A stretch of 64,000 nucleotides of DNA from Lachnospiraceae bacterium (GCA_017446045.1 JAFSRP010000061.1:124001-188000); one strand, 5' to 3'. Positions 37,840-46,783 are shown, numbered from the stretch's first letter. Numbers and translations are program-made. The notes: generated from the sequence alone by a model not told the origin.

Positions 37840-38616
37840 ATGAAAAGGATCCGGCTTACAATCGCATATGACGGCACTGATTATGCGGGCTTCCAGATCC
37901 AGCCCGGATCGAGGACCATTGAAGGAGAGCTTGACCGCGCGCTCAGCGAACTTACGGGAGAAGAAATCACGGTCATCGGTGCGAGCCGTACTGACAGCGG
38001 TGTCCATGCGCTGGGCAACGTTGCTGTTTTTGACACGGAAAGCCCGATCCCTGCAGAACGCTACGTGCCGGCACTGGTTCCGTATCTGCCGCAGGACATT
38101 CGCGTCACCGCTTCGGAAGAAGTGGAAGCGGAATGGCATCCGCGGCACTGCGCCAGCAGGAAGACCTATGAGTATGTTTTTCAGTGCGGCCCTGTCGAGG
38201 ACCCCCTGATGCGGCGTTTCGGAAGCTATATCCGGCGTGTGCCGGATATTGAGGCTATGCGGAAGGCAGCCGCCTACCTGGTGGGAGAGCATGATTTTAC
38301 ATCTTTTGCGAATCCTTCCTCCCAGGTACTTATGCAGGGCGGAAGCGCTGTCCGTACGGTGTATGCTGTCACGGTCATGAAAGAAGACCCTGCGCACCGG
38401 CTTGCGCCGGGCAGCTGCACGATACGGATCCGCATTACCGGAAGCGGTTTTCTCTATAATATGGTCCGCATTATAGCGGGGACTCTGCTGCAGGCAGGGA
38501 CAGGCCTGTGGTCTCCGGAACGCGTGAAGGAGGCATTGGAGGCACGGGACCGTACAAAAGCGGGACCGACTGCGGAAGCAAGAGGCCTGACGCTCGTCGG
38601 GATCGAGTATCTTTAA
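37840..38616 (+). CDS. truA: tRNA pseudouridine synthase A
   Basis: TruA makes pseudouridine 38-40 in tRNA anticodon arms. The catalytic Asp is in GASRTDSGVHALGNV, and RLTIAYDGTDYAGFQ opens the fold. FLYNMVRIIAGTLL is the conserved C-terminal motif. A much longer open frame runs upstream inside ecfA2, but the ATG at 37840 gives the normal 258-aa protein and begins 10 bp after ecfA2. Confidence 0.95.
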   Translation: MKRIRLTIAYDGTDYAGFQIQPGSRTIEGELDRALSELTGEEITVIGASRTDSGVHALGNVAVFDTESPIPAERYVPALVPYLPQDIRVTASEEVEAEWHPRHCASRKTYEYVFQCGPVEDPLMRRFGSYIRRVPDIEAMRKAAAYLVGEHDFTSFANPSSQVLMQGGSAVRTVYAVTVMKEDPAHRLAPGSCTIRIRITGSGFLYNMVRIIAGTLLQAGTGLWSPERVKEALEARDRTKAGPTAEARGLTLVGIEYL

Positions 38617-38667
38617 CTGTTTCTCCAAAAATGCAAAGAGAGTGCAGGCAGGGGCTGTGAAAACCTG

Positions 38668-38696
38668 TTGACACCTGCAGAACCTGAACGTATAAT
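38668..38696 (+). promoter_or_regulatory. rplM-rpsI promoter
   Basis: A perfect consensus promoter: TTGACA (38668-38673), 17 bp, TATAAT (38691-38696). Transcription would start near 38703, leaving a leader of about 120 nt before rplM. Confidence 0.88.
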
Positions 38697-38702
38697 ATAA
38701 AA

Positions 38703-38822
38703 GCTGTCCCTTTGGGGACGGTCTTATGTTAATGCAGAAACCATTAGCCCCGGTAGAAGCATTACGCCTATATCCGTTAATGCTTTTTTCAGAAAGCATG
38801 CAAACTCAACAGGAGGGTTACC
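38703..38822 (+). promoter_or_regulatory. L13 leader with attenuator-like alternative hairpins
   Basis: The leader has a short GTCCC/GGGAC hairpin, then TTAATGC (38729-38735). A terminator-like hairpin follows: AGCATTACG (38758-38766) with CGTTAATGCT (38775-38784), followed by six Ts. The upstream TTAATGC repeats the 3' arm and could pair with the same 5' arm, so the terminator and anti-terminator folds are mutually exclusive. Many Firmicutes have an L13 leader in this position that is thought to be autoregulated by the ribosomal protein. The detailed fold here is my own reading. Confidence 0.65.
38758..38789 (+). terminator. Conditional intrinsic terminator in the rplM leader
   Basis: AGCATTACG and CGTTAATGCT form the stem with one bulged base, followed by a T6 run. 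It lies between a strong promoter and rplM, so read-through must be possible. Confidence 0.6.
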
Positions 38823-39251
38823 ATGAAAAGCTATGTGGCTACACCGGCTACCATTGAGAGAAAATGGTACGTTGTTGACGCAACAGATAAAACTCTTGGA
38901 CGCCTTGCTTCAGAAGTGGCTAAGGTATTAAGAGGAAAGAACAAACCGACCTACACCCCGTTCCTTGACACCGGCGATTATGTGATCATCGTAAACGCTG
39001 AGAAGTTTAAGGTCACGGGCAAGAAGATGAGCCAGAAGACCTACTTCAGCCATTCCGAGTACATCGGCGGCACCAAGATCATCAACCTTCAGGAGATGCT
39101 TGAGAAGCATCCGGAGCGCGTGGTCGAGCATGCGGTGAAGGGTATGCTTCCCAAGGGCGCACTCGGCAACCAGATGTACAAGAAGCTGTTTGTATATGCC
39201 GGCCCGGAGCATCCGCACAAGGCACAACAGCCCGTCGAGCTTAACTTTTAA
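38823..39251 (+). CDS. rplM: 50S ribosomal protein L13
   Basis: The 142-aa protein matches L13 throughout: [74 protein letters not shown] precedes the ATG. It is followed by rpsI after 18 bp, the normal pairing. Confidence 0.98.
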   Translation: MKSYVATPATIERKWYVVDATDKTLGRLASEVAKVLRGKNKPTYTPFLDTGDYVIIVNAEKFKVTGKKMSQKTYFSHSEYIGGTKIINLQEMLEKHPERVVEHAVKGMLPKGALGNQMYKKLFVYAGPEHPHKAQQPVELNF

Positions 39252-39269
39252 TCGGAAGGAGGAAGGATC

Positions 39270-39662
39270 ATGGCATCAGCAAGATATTACGGCACAGGCC
39301 GCAGAAAGAAGTCTATCGCGAGAGTTTATGTGACTCCCGGCACCGGCAAGATCACCGTCAACGGTAAGGATATCGATGAGTACTTCGGTCTTGAGACCCT
39401 GAAGGTCATCATTCGTCAGCCTTTCGCAGCGATCAACGGCGAAGGTAAGTTCGATGTTCTGGCCAATGTCCACGGCGGCGGCATTGCAGGCCAGGCAGGC
39501 GCGATCCGCCACGGCATTGCACGTGCGCTTCTGCAGGAAGATGCAGAGAACAGAGGACCGCTGAAGAAGGAAGGATTCCTGACCAGAGATTCCCGTATGA
39601 AGGAGCGTAAGAAGTACGGTCTGAAAAAGGCCCGTAAGGCTCCGCAGTTCTCTAAGCGTTGA
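39270..39662 (+). CDS. rpsI: 30S ribosomal protein S9
   Basis: The 130-aa protein has the S9 signatures [32 protein letters not shown] and the C-terminal [12 protein letters not shown] that reaches the P site. A strong AAGGAGGAAGG site lies upstream of the ATG. It is the last gene of its operon. Confidence 0.98.
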   Translation: MASARYYGTGRRKKSIARVYVTPGTGKITVNGKDIDEYFGLETLKVIIRQPFAAINGEGKFDVLANVHGGGIAGQAGAIRHGIARALLQEDAENRGPLKKEGFLTRDSRMKERKKYGLKKARKAPQFSKR

Positions 39663-39692
39663 GTCCGCTTCAGTGTATACATTAAAAGAAAT

Positions 39693-39725
39693 CCCGGTTC
39701 CATATGGAGCCGGGTCTTTTTTTGT
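39693..39725 (+). terminator. Terminator after rpsI
   Basis: CCCGGTTCC (39693-39701) pairs with GGAGCCGGG (39706-39714) with one G-T pair, followed by a long T-run. Confidence 0.88.
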
Positions 39726-39747
39726 ACAAAGTAGGGAGATAAGAAAG

Positions 39748-39778
39748 CTGAAAACAGGTTCCTGTGATATTATATAAT
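39748..39778 (+). promoter_or_regulatory. Possible promoter of the PP2C-family gene
   Basis: TATAAT at 39773-39778 with CTGAAA at 39748-39753 (19-bp spacing) gives a consensus -10 and a weaker -35, in the gap before the phosphatase gene. Confidence 0.45.
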
Positions 39779-39855
39779 GAGTCTGTGCCTGTGTGCGGGA
39801 ACATCGGCAGAACGGACAGGCTGAAACAGACCTTTGGTAACGAGGGTGATCATAG

Positions 39856-42006
39856 ATGCTGAACAACATGACCCTGGGAAGAAAAATACTGTACGCGATG
39901 ATACTGCTCGTGATCGGCATGCTGATGGCTGCCGGCATGATCTTTGCGTTTTCGATGAATAATATTTCAGAGACGCTGGTCGTATCCAACCAGAATGTGA
40001 GCGAGGCGATCGGGGAGCAGTCCTCCGCGTATCTGGCTGAGCAGTCCCAGATCCGTCTCCGGGAGCTTGCCGGAGAGAAGGCAGACGTCGCAGACGGGAT
40101 CTTTTCCGATTTTGAGCGGGCAGTGCGCGTCGTGGCGGCTGTTTCGGAGCAGATCTATGATGAGCCGCAGAATTATACAGCGAAGCCTGTGCCGCTGCCT
40201 GACCCGGACAATGACGGGAAGCTCTCCCTGCAAGTCCTCTATTCTGCACAAACGGATCCGAATGATCCGAAGATCATAAAGGAACTGGGACTGATCGGCA
40301 ATATCCAGGACCTGCTTATGGCGGTAAATGACAGCCAGGAAAACATGGCTTCCATTTATGTAGCTACCGAGACCGGCTTTCTGGTGCAGGCGGATTATAT
40401 TTCAGCCAAAAAGTTCGATGAAGAAGGAAAACTCATGCCGCTTGAGGCAAAGGAGCGTCCGTGGTACAAGGGTGCATCCGAGACCGGCATGCCGTATTTC
40501 ACTCCCGTCACCAAGGACGCGCATACGCCGCGGCTCGGCATCATGTGCGGCGTGCCGGTCATGTCGGGGGGCAGGCTTAAGGCTGTGGCAGGTGCAGGAA
40601 TGTACCTGGATGATATGGAAAAGCTGATCCAGAGCATTGACCTCGGGGAAAGCGGAAACGCCTGTATCCTCAACAGGAGCGGGCAGGTCCTTTTTTCGAC
40701 CTACGGCGAAGGAACACTTGCTGCGGTAGCGGACGGGGAGGACCTCCGGCTGTCTGAGAATAAGGATCTTGCCGGGATGGCAGCCAGCGCGGTCGGCGGA
40801 GGATCGGGCGTGATTCCGCTGTCAGTGGATGGCGTTCCGGGCTATGCGGCATATGCCCCGATGAAGACTGTCGGATGGTCGATGGTGGTGATCCTGTCAA
40901 AGGAAGCCGTAGAGAGTCCGACAAACCGGATGCTTGCGAACCTTGGGCAGATGACGGACAGGGCTTACCGGGATACGGCAGGTTACATCAGGCGGGCGAA
41001 TATCCTGCTGGCGTGTCTGTTCCCTGCGGCAGTTGCAGTGGCGATCCTGATATCCATGGCACTGTCGCGTCATATCGTCAAGCCGATCCGCCTGCTCACG
41101 AAGGAAGTCGGAGCCATGAAGGGCGACAACCTGGACTTCCACTGGGACCTCAGTACCGATGATGAGACCCAGCTGCTGGCAGACTCCTTTGCGTCGCTGA
41201 CACAGCGCATGAAGCAGTATATCAGCGATATCGAGACCATTACCGCTGAAAGGGAGCGCATCAGTACCGAATTGTCGCTTGCGACCCGTATCCAGTCCGC
41301 AATGCTGCCGAGCATATTCCCGCCTTTCCCGCACCGTTCGGAGTTTGACATTTACGCGATCATGGAGCCCGCGAGGGAAGTGGGAGGCGATTTCTACGAT
41401 TTCTTCCTGACGGACGAAAACCATCTGTGTATGGTTATGGCGGATGTTTCCGGCAAGGGCATTCCGGCTGCGCTCTTTATGATGGTTTCCAAGATCATTC
41501 TGCAGAGCTGCGCGATGCTTGGAAAAACGCCTGCCGAGATCCTTACCAAGACGAACGAAGCCCTTTGCAGCAATAATACCGAAGAAATGTTCGTGACGGC
41601 ATGGGTGGGGATCCTGGACCTGTCTACCGGCAGGCTGGTCGCGGCAAACGCGGGTCATGAATATCCTGCCGTCAAGGAACCCGGCGGCAGTTTCGAGCTG
41701 CTGAAGGACAAACACGGTTTCGTGATGGGCAGTTTCAGCGACAGCAAATATACGGAATACGAGCTGAACATAAAGCCGGGATCCGCGCTGTTTCTGTATA
41801 CGGATGGTGTTCCTGAGGCTATGAGAGACGGGTCTCCCGGCGGTATGTTCGGTACCGGGCGCATGCTTGAAGCTCTCAACCGGGATCCGGGAGCAGGCTC
41901 CGAGCAGTGCCTGCAGAATGTCCGCGAGGCTCTGAAAGACTTTACAAAGGACGCTGTACGGTTCGACGATGTAACGATGCTCTGCATAGGGTATAAGGGG
42001 AAATAA
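39856..42006 (+). CDS. Membrane PP2C/SpoIIE-type serine phosphatase with dCache sensor and HAMP
   Basis: The 716-aa protein has TM1 (about 10-33), a long extracellular dCache-like region (about 40-370, including RPWYKGASETGMPYFTPV), TM2 (about 378-400) and HAMP (400-455). A helical linker with RIQSAMLP typical of RsbU-type enzymes precedes the phosphatase domain (about 480-716). Metal-binding PP2C motifs are present: EVGGDFYDFF, VMADVSGKGIPAALFM, ANAGHEYP and LYTDGVPEA. It likely links an external small-molecule signal to dephosphorylation of an anti-anti-sigma-type partner. No such partner is adjacent. Confidence 0.9.
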   Translation: MLNNMTLGRKILYAMILLVIGMLMAAGMIFAFSMNNISETLVVSNQNVSEAIGEQSSAYLAEQSQIRLRELAGEKADVADGIFSDFERAVRVVAAVSEQIYDEPQNYTAKPVPLPDPDNDGKLSLQVLYSAQTDPNDPKIIKELGLIGNIQDLLMAVNDSQENMASIYVATETGFLVQADYISAKKFDEEGKLMPLEAKERPWYKGASETGMPYFTPVTKDAHTPRLGIMCGVPVMSGGRLKAVAGAGMYLDDMEKLIQSIDLGESGNACILNRSGQVLFSTYGEGTLAAVADGEDLRLSENKDLAGMAASAVGGGSGVIPLSVDGVPGYAAYAPMKTVGWSMVVILSKEAVESPTNRMLANLGQMTDRAYRDTAGYIRRANILLACLFPAAVAVAILISMALSRHIVKPIRLLTKEVGAMKGDNLDFHWDLSTDDETQLLADSFASLTQRMKQYISDIETITAERERISTELSLATRIQSAMLPSIFPPFPHRSEFDIYAIMEPAREVGGDFYDFFLTDENHLCMVMADVSGKGIPAALFMMVSKIILQSCAMLGKTPAEILTKTNEALCSNNTEEMFVTAWVGILDLSTGRLVAANAGHEYPAVKEPGGSFELLKDKHGFVMGSFSDSKYTEYELNIKPGSALFLYTDGVPEAMRDGSPGGMFGTGRMLEALNRDPGAGSEQCLQNVREALKDFTKDAVRFDDVTMLCIGYKGK

Positions 42007-42043
42007 GAGGAATTGTATCTTGTAACAGGATATGATAGAGTAA

Positions 42044-42052
42044 TGATATAAT
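42044..42052 (+). promoter_or_regulatory. Extended -10 promoter of the dehydrogenase gene
   Basis: TGATATAAT is a consensus extended -10 (TGnTATAAT) 37 bp before the start codon. The TTGTAA at 42020-42025 is too far away (21 bp) to be a normal -35. Confidence 0.5.
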
Positions 42053-42088
42053 ATGATATGAGAAATAGCAAAAGGAGGAACATTCATC

Positions 42089-43039
42089 ATGAAAGGTTGG
42101 GAATTTACCGGTACACATCAGCCCCTGAAGATCGTCGAGAAGCCCGATCCGAAGGCAAAGCCCGGATATGTCGTATTGAAGACACTGGCAGGCGGTCTCT
42201 GCCATTCCGACGTTTCCGCTCTGGACATCGAGTCCTGGATGGGCAGCTTCAAGGTGCCCGTGATCATGGGCCACGAGGTCTGCGGTGAGATCGTCGAGAT
42301 CGGCGAGGGTGTGGAAGGTTATGAGATCGGTGACATCGTGGCTGTCTGCCCGCTGTATGCTAAGGACGGCACCACTCCCGGATATACCAGAGACGGTGGT
42401 TACGGCACTATGACGACCGCTCCCGTGGAGCAGCTCGTAAAGGTTCCGACAGGACTTGCACCGGCAAAGGCTGCCGCGGCAACGGATGCAGGCGCTACTT
42501 CCTACCATGCTGTCTGCAGTGTCGGCGGCGTCAAACCGGGCATGAAGGTCGGCATCATCGGTGTCGGCGGCCTCGGACAGTTTGCGGTACGTATTGCAGT
42601 CGTAAAGGGCTGCGAAGTCTATGTCGCTACCAGAAAGCCGGCTGCCCAGCAGCTCGCCCTCAGCCTTGGCGCTAAGGAAGTCAAAGCCAGCATCACGGAG
42701 TTCGCCGACAAGAACCTGGATGTCATCGTTGACTTTGCCGGCAGCGGCAATACCACCGCAGATGCGCTGAATACCGTAAAGCAGTACGGCAGAGTCGTTC
42801 TGGTCGGTATGGCAAGCGACAAATCCACGATCTACACCTACTCCATGATCTTCAAGGAGCTGACCTTTGTCGGTTCTCAGGGCAGCACTACCGATGATCT
42901 GCGCGACTGCCTGGAGCTGCTTGCCAGCGGCGAGTTGGATCCGGAGATCCATACCTGTAAGTTCGAAGAGATCGGAGAGGGCATCGAGAGGCTGCGCCGC
43001 GGAGAGATCAACGGACGTCTCGTCTGCCTGTATGACTGA
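42089..43039 (+). CDS. Zinc-type alcohol dehydrogenase family protein lacking the structural-zinc lobe
   Basis: A 316-aa medium-chain dehydrogenase. Catalytic zinc ligands C38 (GGLCHSD) and H62-E63 (MGHEVCGE) are present. The third ligand position reads TDAGATSYHAV, with Asp where many members have Cys. The Rossmann motif is GIIGVGGLGQFAVRIA. The lobe that normally follows VGDRV and carries four clustered cysteines is absent: GDIVAVCPLYAKDG runs directly into TRDGGYGTM with one Cys (C87). This explains the short length. AGGAGG precedes the ATG. Its end overlaps the next gene by 8 nt. Confidence 0.85.
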   Translation: MKGWEFTGTHQPLKIVEKPDPKAKPGYVVLKTLAGGLCHSDVSALDIESWMGSFKVPVIMGHEVCGEIVEIGEGVEGYEIGDIVAVCPLYAKDGTTPGYTRDGGYGTMTTAPVEQLVKVPTGLAPAKAAAATDAGATSYHAVCSVGGVKPGMKVGIIGVGGLGQFAVRIAVVKGCEVYVATRKPAAQQLALSLGAKEVKASITEFADKNLDVIVDFAGSGNTTADALNTVKQYGRVVLVGMASDKSTIYTYSMIFKELTFVGSQGSTTDDLRDCLELLASGELDPEIHTCKFEEIGEGIERLRRGEINGRLVCLYD

Positions 43040-43979
43040 TCCTGCCATGGATCGGCAAATGATCGAGACAAGACTTGTCTGCGGATTTCTGGATGCCGGA
43101 AAGACGACGTATATTCAGGATTGTATCCTGAATGATTATTATCATAAGTACGGCAATACCCTGATCCTTTGCTTTGAGGAAGGGGAACAGGAATATGACA
43201 CGGAGGCCCTCCGGCAAAGGAGGGCCTGTGTTTTCTTTTATGACGGCAGTGAAAATGTGACTGACTTTTGCAGCCGCGCGATCGATGAGTGCCAGCCGGG
43301 CCGTATCTATGTGGAGATGAACACCATGATGCAGGGACTCCGGCAGCAGTTTCCGGACTGTATGCAGGTATCCTTTGTCACCACATGGATCGATTGGACG
43401 ACACTGGAACTGTATTTTGCCAACTTCCGGACCATGATCAGTGAGATGGTATCCGGGTCTCATCAGGTGACATTCCGGGGATGCCCGTCAAAGGAACTGC
43501 TGGCACCGTACAGCCAGGCTTTTCGCTTGATGAACCAAAAAGCAGTGTATCTCCGGCAGGATCCGCTGGGCTATCATGAGAAGGCATTTGATCTGTTTCT
43601 TCCGTATTCGCTGGAGGAGACAGAGCTCACGATCACAGTGAAGGAGTACCTTCCGCTCTGGCTGGACGCGTCAGAACATCCGGAACACTACATCGGAAAG
43701 ACACTTCATTTCACGGACCCGCTGGAGCTTCGGCGTCTTCCGGGCCGCGACGTTCTTTCAGCCGGAAGGGTCGTTATGACCTGCTGCATGGCAGATCTTC
43801 AGTTTATGGGGTTTGATCTGGAGGAGGGAGATGCCATGGTTCCCGACGGAGGATGGATCGGACTCGAAGCGCTGGCTTTTGCGGGAACAGCAGAGTACGG
43901 ACGCTCTGTATTGAAACTTCGACCGCTGGGCGTAAAGCCTGCGGCACCTCCAAAGGAGACGATACTGTCACCCGTCTGA
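43032..43979 (+). CDS. P-loop (CobW-like) protein fused to a DUF1980/YcgQ-like C-terminal domain
   Basis: The N terminus has a CobW-like P-loop, LVCGFLDAGKTTYI (G18-T25), followed by strands resembling the CobW G-domain (RIYVEMNTMM), but no CxCC metal motif. The last ~110 residues contain GRVVMTCCMADLQFMGF (C251-C252) and VPDGGWIGLEALAF. These resemble the C-terminal domain of YcgQ/TIGR03943 proteins that partner with a YraQ/YcgR-type permease. A metal-related function is plausible but inferred. I start at the ATG at 43032, which overlaps the dehydrogenase stop; ATGs at 43047 and 43059 are alternatives and none has a strong ribosome site. Upstream open frame is dehydrogenase coding sequence. 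Confidence 0.6.
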   Translation: MTDPAMDRQMIETRLVCGFLDAGKTTYIQDCILNDYYHKYGNTLILCFEEGEQEYDTEALRQRRACVFFYDGSENVTDFCSRAIDECQPGRIYVEMNTMMQGLRQQFPDCMQVSFVTTWIDWTTLELYFANFRTMISEMVSGSHQVTFRGCPSKELLAPYSQAFRLMNQKAVYLRQDPLGYHEKAFDLFLPYSLEETELTITVKEYLPLWLDASEHPEHYIGKTLHFTDPLELRRLPGRDVLSAGRVVMTCCMADLQFMGFDLEEGDAMVPDGGWIGLEALAFAGTAEYGRSVLKLRPLGVKPAAPPKETILSPV

Positions 43980-44031
43980 GCTTTCGGATCAGGACAAAGA
44001 AAATAGTATAACAGGATAAAGGAGGCACAGG

Positions 44032-44910
44032 ATGAACATCAGGAGAATCGGCATTGCCGGCAGCGGCATTATGGGATCGTCCATGGCCCGCATCTTTGCG
44101 GAGCATGACTATGACGTGACCTTATACAATCATCAGCAGCCACGGCTGGACAGGGTAAAGGAGAGCCTCGGGAGTCTGGCGGAACGGATCGTTTTCACGA
44201 CCGATCTCGCGGTACTCGCGGACAACGAGCTTATCCTTGAGAACCTGCCCGAGTCCGCGGATATCAAGCATGGTTTTTATGCTGACATTTCCCCGCTGGT
44301 AAGGGATGAGACGATCGTTGCGACCAACACCTCCGGAATGTCCATCAATATGCTGTCCGAGACCATGCGTCTGCCGGAGCGTTTCGTGGGTTATCACTGG
44401 GTCAACCCGCCGCATCTTATGCCGTTGGTGGAGATCATCAAGTGCAAGGATACCAGGGATGATGTAGCGCAGACCATCTACGACGTATCCCTGACGATCG
44501 GCAAGAAGCCTGTGATCGTCAAAAAGGATGTTGCCGGCTTCTCCATGAACCGCATCCAGTTCGCTGTCATCCGGGAAGCACTCGCCCAGGTGGCGGACGG
44601 CGTCGTATCCGTTGAGGATATGGACAATGTCGTTAAATACGGCATCGGCATCCGCTGGGCCTGCCAGGGTCCCATCGAATCCATCGATTTCGGCGGCCTG
44701 CAGACACAGGCGAAGATCGCGGAGTATATGATGCCCGCGATCTGCGATTCCCATGAGGTTCCGGAGCTGCTGAAAAAACTGGCTGCGGAAGGGGCAAACG
44801 GTATCCAGAACGGACACGGCTTCTATGAATATCCGCCGGAGGAAGTGCCTGCCCGGCTGGCAAAGCGCAATGCAATGCTGGAGAAGGTCATCGCTGCCAA
44901 AGACGTGTGA
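44032..44910 (+). CDS. 3-hydroxyacyl-CoA dehydrogenase family protein
   Basis: The 292-aa protein matches short 3-hydroxybutyryl-CoA dehydrogenases. It has the NAD site IGIAGSGIMGSSMARIFA, ENLPESADIKHGFYADI, ATNTSGMSI, the catalytic His in GYHWVNPPHLMPLVEI, and the C-terminal domain with DVAGFSMNRIQFAVIREAL and GIGIRWACQGPIE. WVNPP in place of the more common FFNPVP suggests a substrate other than acetoacetyl-CoA, possibly a related 3-hydroxy acid. A strong AAAGGAGG precedes the ATG. It stands alone between the P-loop gene and a convergent gene. Confidence 0.85.
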   Translation: MNIRRIGIAGSGIMGSSMARIFAEHDYDVTLYNHQQPRLDRVKESLGSLAERIVFTTDLAVLADNELILENLPESADIKHGFYADISPLVRDETIVATNTSGMSINMLSETMRLPERFVGYHWVNPPHLMPLVEIIKCKDTRDDVAQTIYDVSLTIGKKPVIVKKDVAGFSMNRIQFAVIREALAQVADGVVSVEDMDNVVKYGIGIRWACQGPIESIDFGGLQTQAKIAEYMMPAICDSHEVPELLKKLAAEGANGIQNGHGFYEYPPEEVPARLAKRNAMLEKVIAAKDV

Positions 44911-44919
44911 TCGTTTGGA

Positions 44920-46038
44920 CTACAGGTTTACACCGTTGACTTCTACCGCACCTTCAAGTTCGATCACGGCACACAATATACCGTCGATCTTTTCGAAACG
45001 AACGAGATCCGTGCGGTCCGCAGCGACCTTTAAATCCACGGAATCACTTTTTACCATAAACTGACGGGGGTTGTAAATGGTCTCGATACTGAGTTCATCA
45101 TCCTCCCGGAACACAGCATCGAACGAGTCTTCAAAACGCTCCATCTGTGCATCGGTCGCGCCGCTCTTTTCAAGGATCGAGCGGATATGCGAGCGGGAAA
45201 GAGAGCTGTCCATTGAGGGCTCGTTTTTGATGATCTCGGCCTCGGCAGCCAGCGTTTCATGCACAGCCTTCACATCTTCCGGTGAGCAGTCCTCCCCGTA
45301 GACGTCACTGAGCAATGTGCCGAACGCAGCCTTTTTATCGGCGGCGGTGAGGGGGAGTTCACTCCCGAAGAGCTTATATACGAGATCGAACTGCAGGCCG
45401 TCGGAAGACCCGGCATAGAGGAGGGCGGCATGCAGGTCGGTGCTGCGTTCATTGAAAGCCGGGAACATAAAGCCGGTCATCGGTGCCTCCGCGATCCAGT
45501 CCCTGTCGATGGCGGTAAACCAGCCCTCGTCGCTGCTGAACTTGAGACCGGGTTTACCGAGCTCTACAGGGCAGACAGCACAAAGAAAATAAGAGAAGGA
45601 TTCCTCGGAAGCGTCATCCATCAGATCTCCGAGAGCGGAACGCCCCGGGATATCGTAGGTGTCAGCAGCAATTATGATCATATAATTGCCACTGTGATGA
45701 AATGTTTGAATAATCATATCATAAAATTCGTTCATAACAGATTCATCACTCAGTTTGGAAAGACGCATGGCAGAGAGCAGACGGTATCCTTCGCTGTCTT
45801 TCTCAAAAGCAAGCGGAATGTCGATATTGAACAGATTTTTATCAGGAGAACCGGAAAGGCATTTTTTCAGGATCTCCAGATATTTGAACTGTTCGCTGTC
45901 ATCCATGCCGAGAAGGCTGCCGGAAAATGAAGCTACCTTTTCTTTTTCCGCATTGACATAGCAGCCGCAGAGGCGGGAAACAGAGCAGCGTTCCTTCGTA
46001 AATAGTTTCTTGATCTCACGGATCTCTTTGATCGTCAT
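44920..46038 (-). CDS. DUF4317 family protein
   Basis: The 372-aa protein opens with TIKEIREIKKLFTKERCSVSRLCGCYVNAEKEK, the conserved beginning of DUF4317 proteins found across Clostridia. It has no signal peptide or membrane helix. The body is acidic, and function is unknown. It converges on the 3-hydroxyacyl-CoA dehydrogenase gene with only 9 bp between stop codons. Confidence 0.8.
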   Translation of the reverse strand: MTIKEIREIKKLFTKERCSVSRLCGCYVNAEKEKVASFSGSLLGMDDSEQFKYLEILKKCLSGSPDKNLFNIDIPLAFEKDSEGYRLLSAMRLSKLSDESVMNEFYDMIIQTFHHSGNYMIIIAADTYDIPGRSALGDLMDDASEESFSYFLCAVCPVELGKPGLKFSSDEGWFTAIDRDWIAEAPMTGFMFPAFNERSTDLHAALLYAGSSDGLQFDLVYKLFGSELPLTAADKKAAFGTLLSDVYGEDCSPEDVKAVHETLAAEAEIIKNEPSMDSSLSRSHIRSILEKSGATDAQMERFEDSFDAVFREDDELSIETIYNPRQFMVKSDSVDLKVAADRTDLVRFEKIDGILCAVIELEGAVEVNGVNL

Positions 46039-46092
46039 AGCCGGGGTTCCTTTCCTTTCAAACCGGTATCCGGAAAATTGCAGAGCTTCTCC

Positions 46093-46121
46093 ATTATAAC
46101 TTTGAAAAGAAGCGGGTGCAA
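46093..46121 (-). promoter_or_regulatory. DUF4317 gene promoter
   Basis: On the minus strand TTGCAC (46121-46116) is followed after 17 bp by TATAAT (46098-46093), 55 bp upstream of the start codon. Confidence 0.55.
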
Positions 46122-46202
46122 GCCGGACTGCCTATCAGTAAAACCGATAATCCATTACAGCAATTTTATGCCAAAAAAACCATATACTGGAAGGAGGGAG
46201 AC

Positions 46203-46231
46203 TTGAAAAAACAGAGGCAAGGGGGTATATT
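46203..46231 (+). promoter_or_regulatory. ridA promoter
   Basis: TTGAAA (46203-46208) and TATATT (46226-46231) are 17 bp apart, about 60 bp before the ridA start codon. Confidence 0.65.
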
Positions 46232-46293
46232 TATTACATAAATGACAGGTCGGAAGACCATAGAATATCCAGATTTCATAGGAGGACAATCCA

Positions 46294-46671
46294 ATGATCA
46301 AGACAATCGCAACCCCCAACGCTCCGGCAGCAATCGGCCCCTACACCCAGGGCAAGGTAGTTAATGGTTTCCTTTTCGCTTCAGGTCAGGTCGCACTTGA
46401 TCCCCAGACCGGTGAGATCGTAGGCACCACTATCGAAGAGCAGGCAGAGCGCGTTATGAAGAGCGTCGGCGCTATCCTTGAAGCTGCCGGCACCGATTTC
46501 ACAAAGGTCGTCAAGACCACCTGCTTCCTGGCAGATATGGGCGACTTCGCTGCATTCAATGCGATCTATGGCAAGTATTTCACTGAGAAGCCGGCACGTT
46601 CCTGTGTCGCGGTCAAGGAGCTTCCGAAGAAGCTGCTCTGTGAGGTCGAGGTCATCGCAGTCGTTGACTGA
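46294..46671 (+). CDS. ridA: RidA-family reactive imine deaminase
   Basis: The 125-aa protein removes reactive enamine/imine intermediates released by PLP enzymes, forming a cytoplasmic homotrimer. It has PAAIGPYTQGKVVNGFLFASGQ, the substrate-binding Arg in KPARSCVAVKELPKK, and the C-terminal EVEVIAVVD. Length is normal. AGGAGG precedes the ATG. It is monocistronic with its own promoter and hairpin. Confidence 0.95.
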   Translation: MIKTIATPNAPAAIGPYTQGKVVNGFLFASGQVALDPQTGEIVGTTIEEQAERVMKSVGAILEAAGTDFTKVVKTTCFLADMGDFAAFNAIYGKYFTEKPARSCVAVKELPKKLLCEVEVIAVVD

Positions 46672-46709
46672 TCCGGGGGAAGGCATCAAGCCTGTATAAA
46701 GTAAAAATG

Positions 46710-46742
46710 CCGCCGTTCCGTTACGGAGCGGCGGATCTTTCC
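46710..46742 (+). terminator. Terminator after ridA
   Basis: CCGCCGTTCCG (46710-46720) and CGGAGCGGCGG (46724-46734) form a strong stem with a TTA loop, followed by a short T-rich stretch. A run of five As upstream gives the opposite strand a T-run, so it may also end the convergent corA transcript. Confidence 0.75.
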
Positions 46743-46783
46743 ATATACGGATAGTGCAGACGCTTCGACCCCCGTCGGACAAA

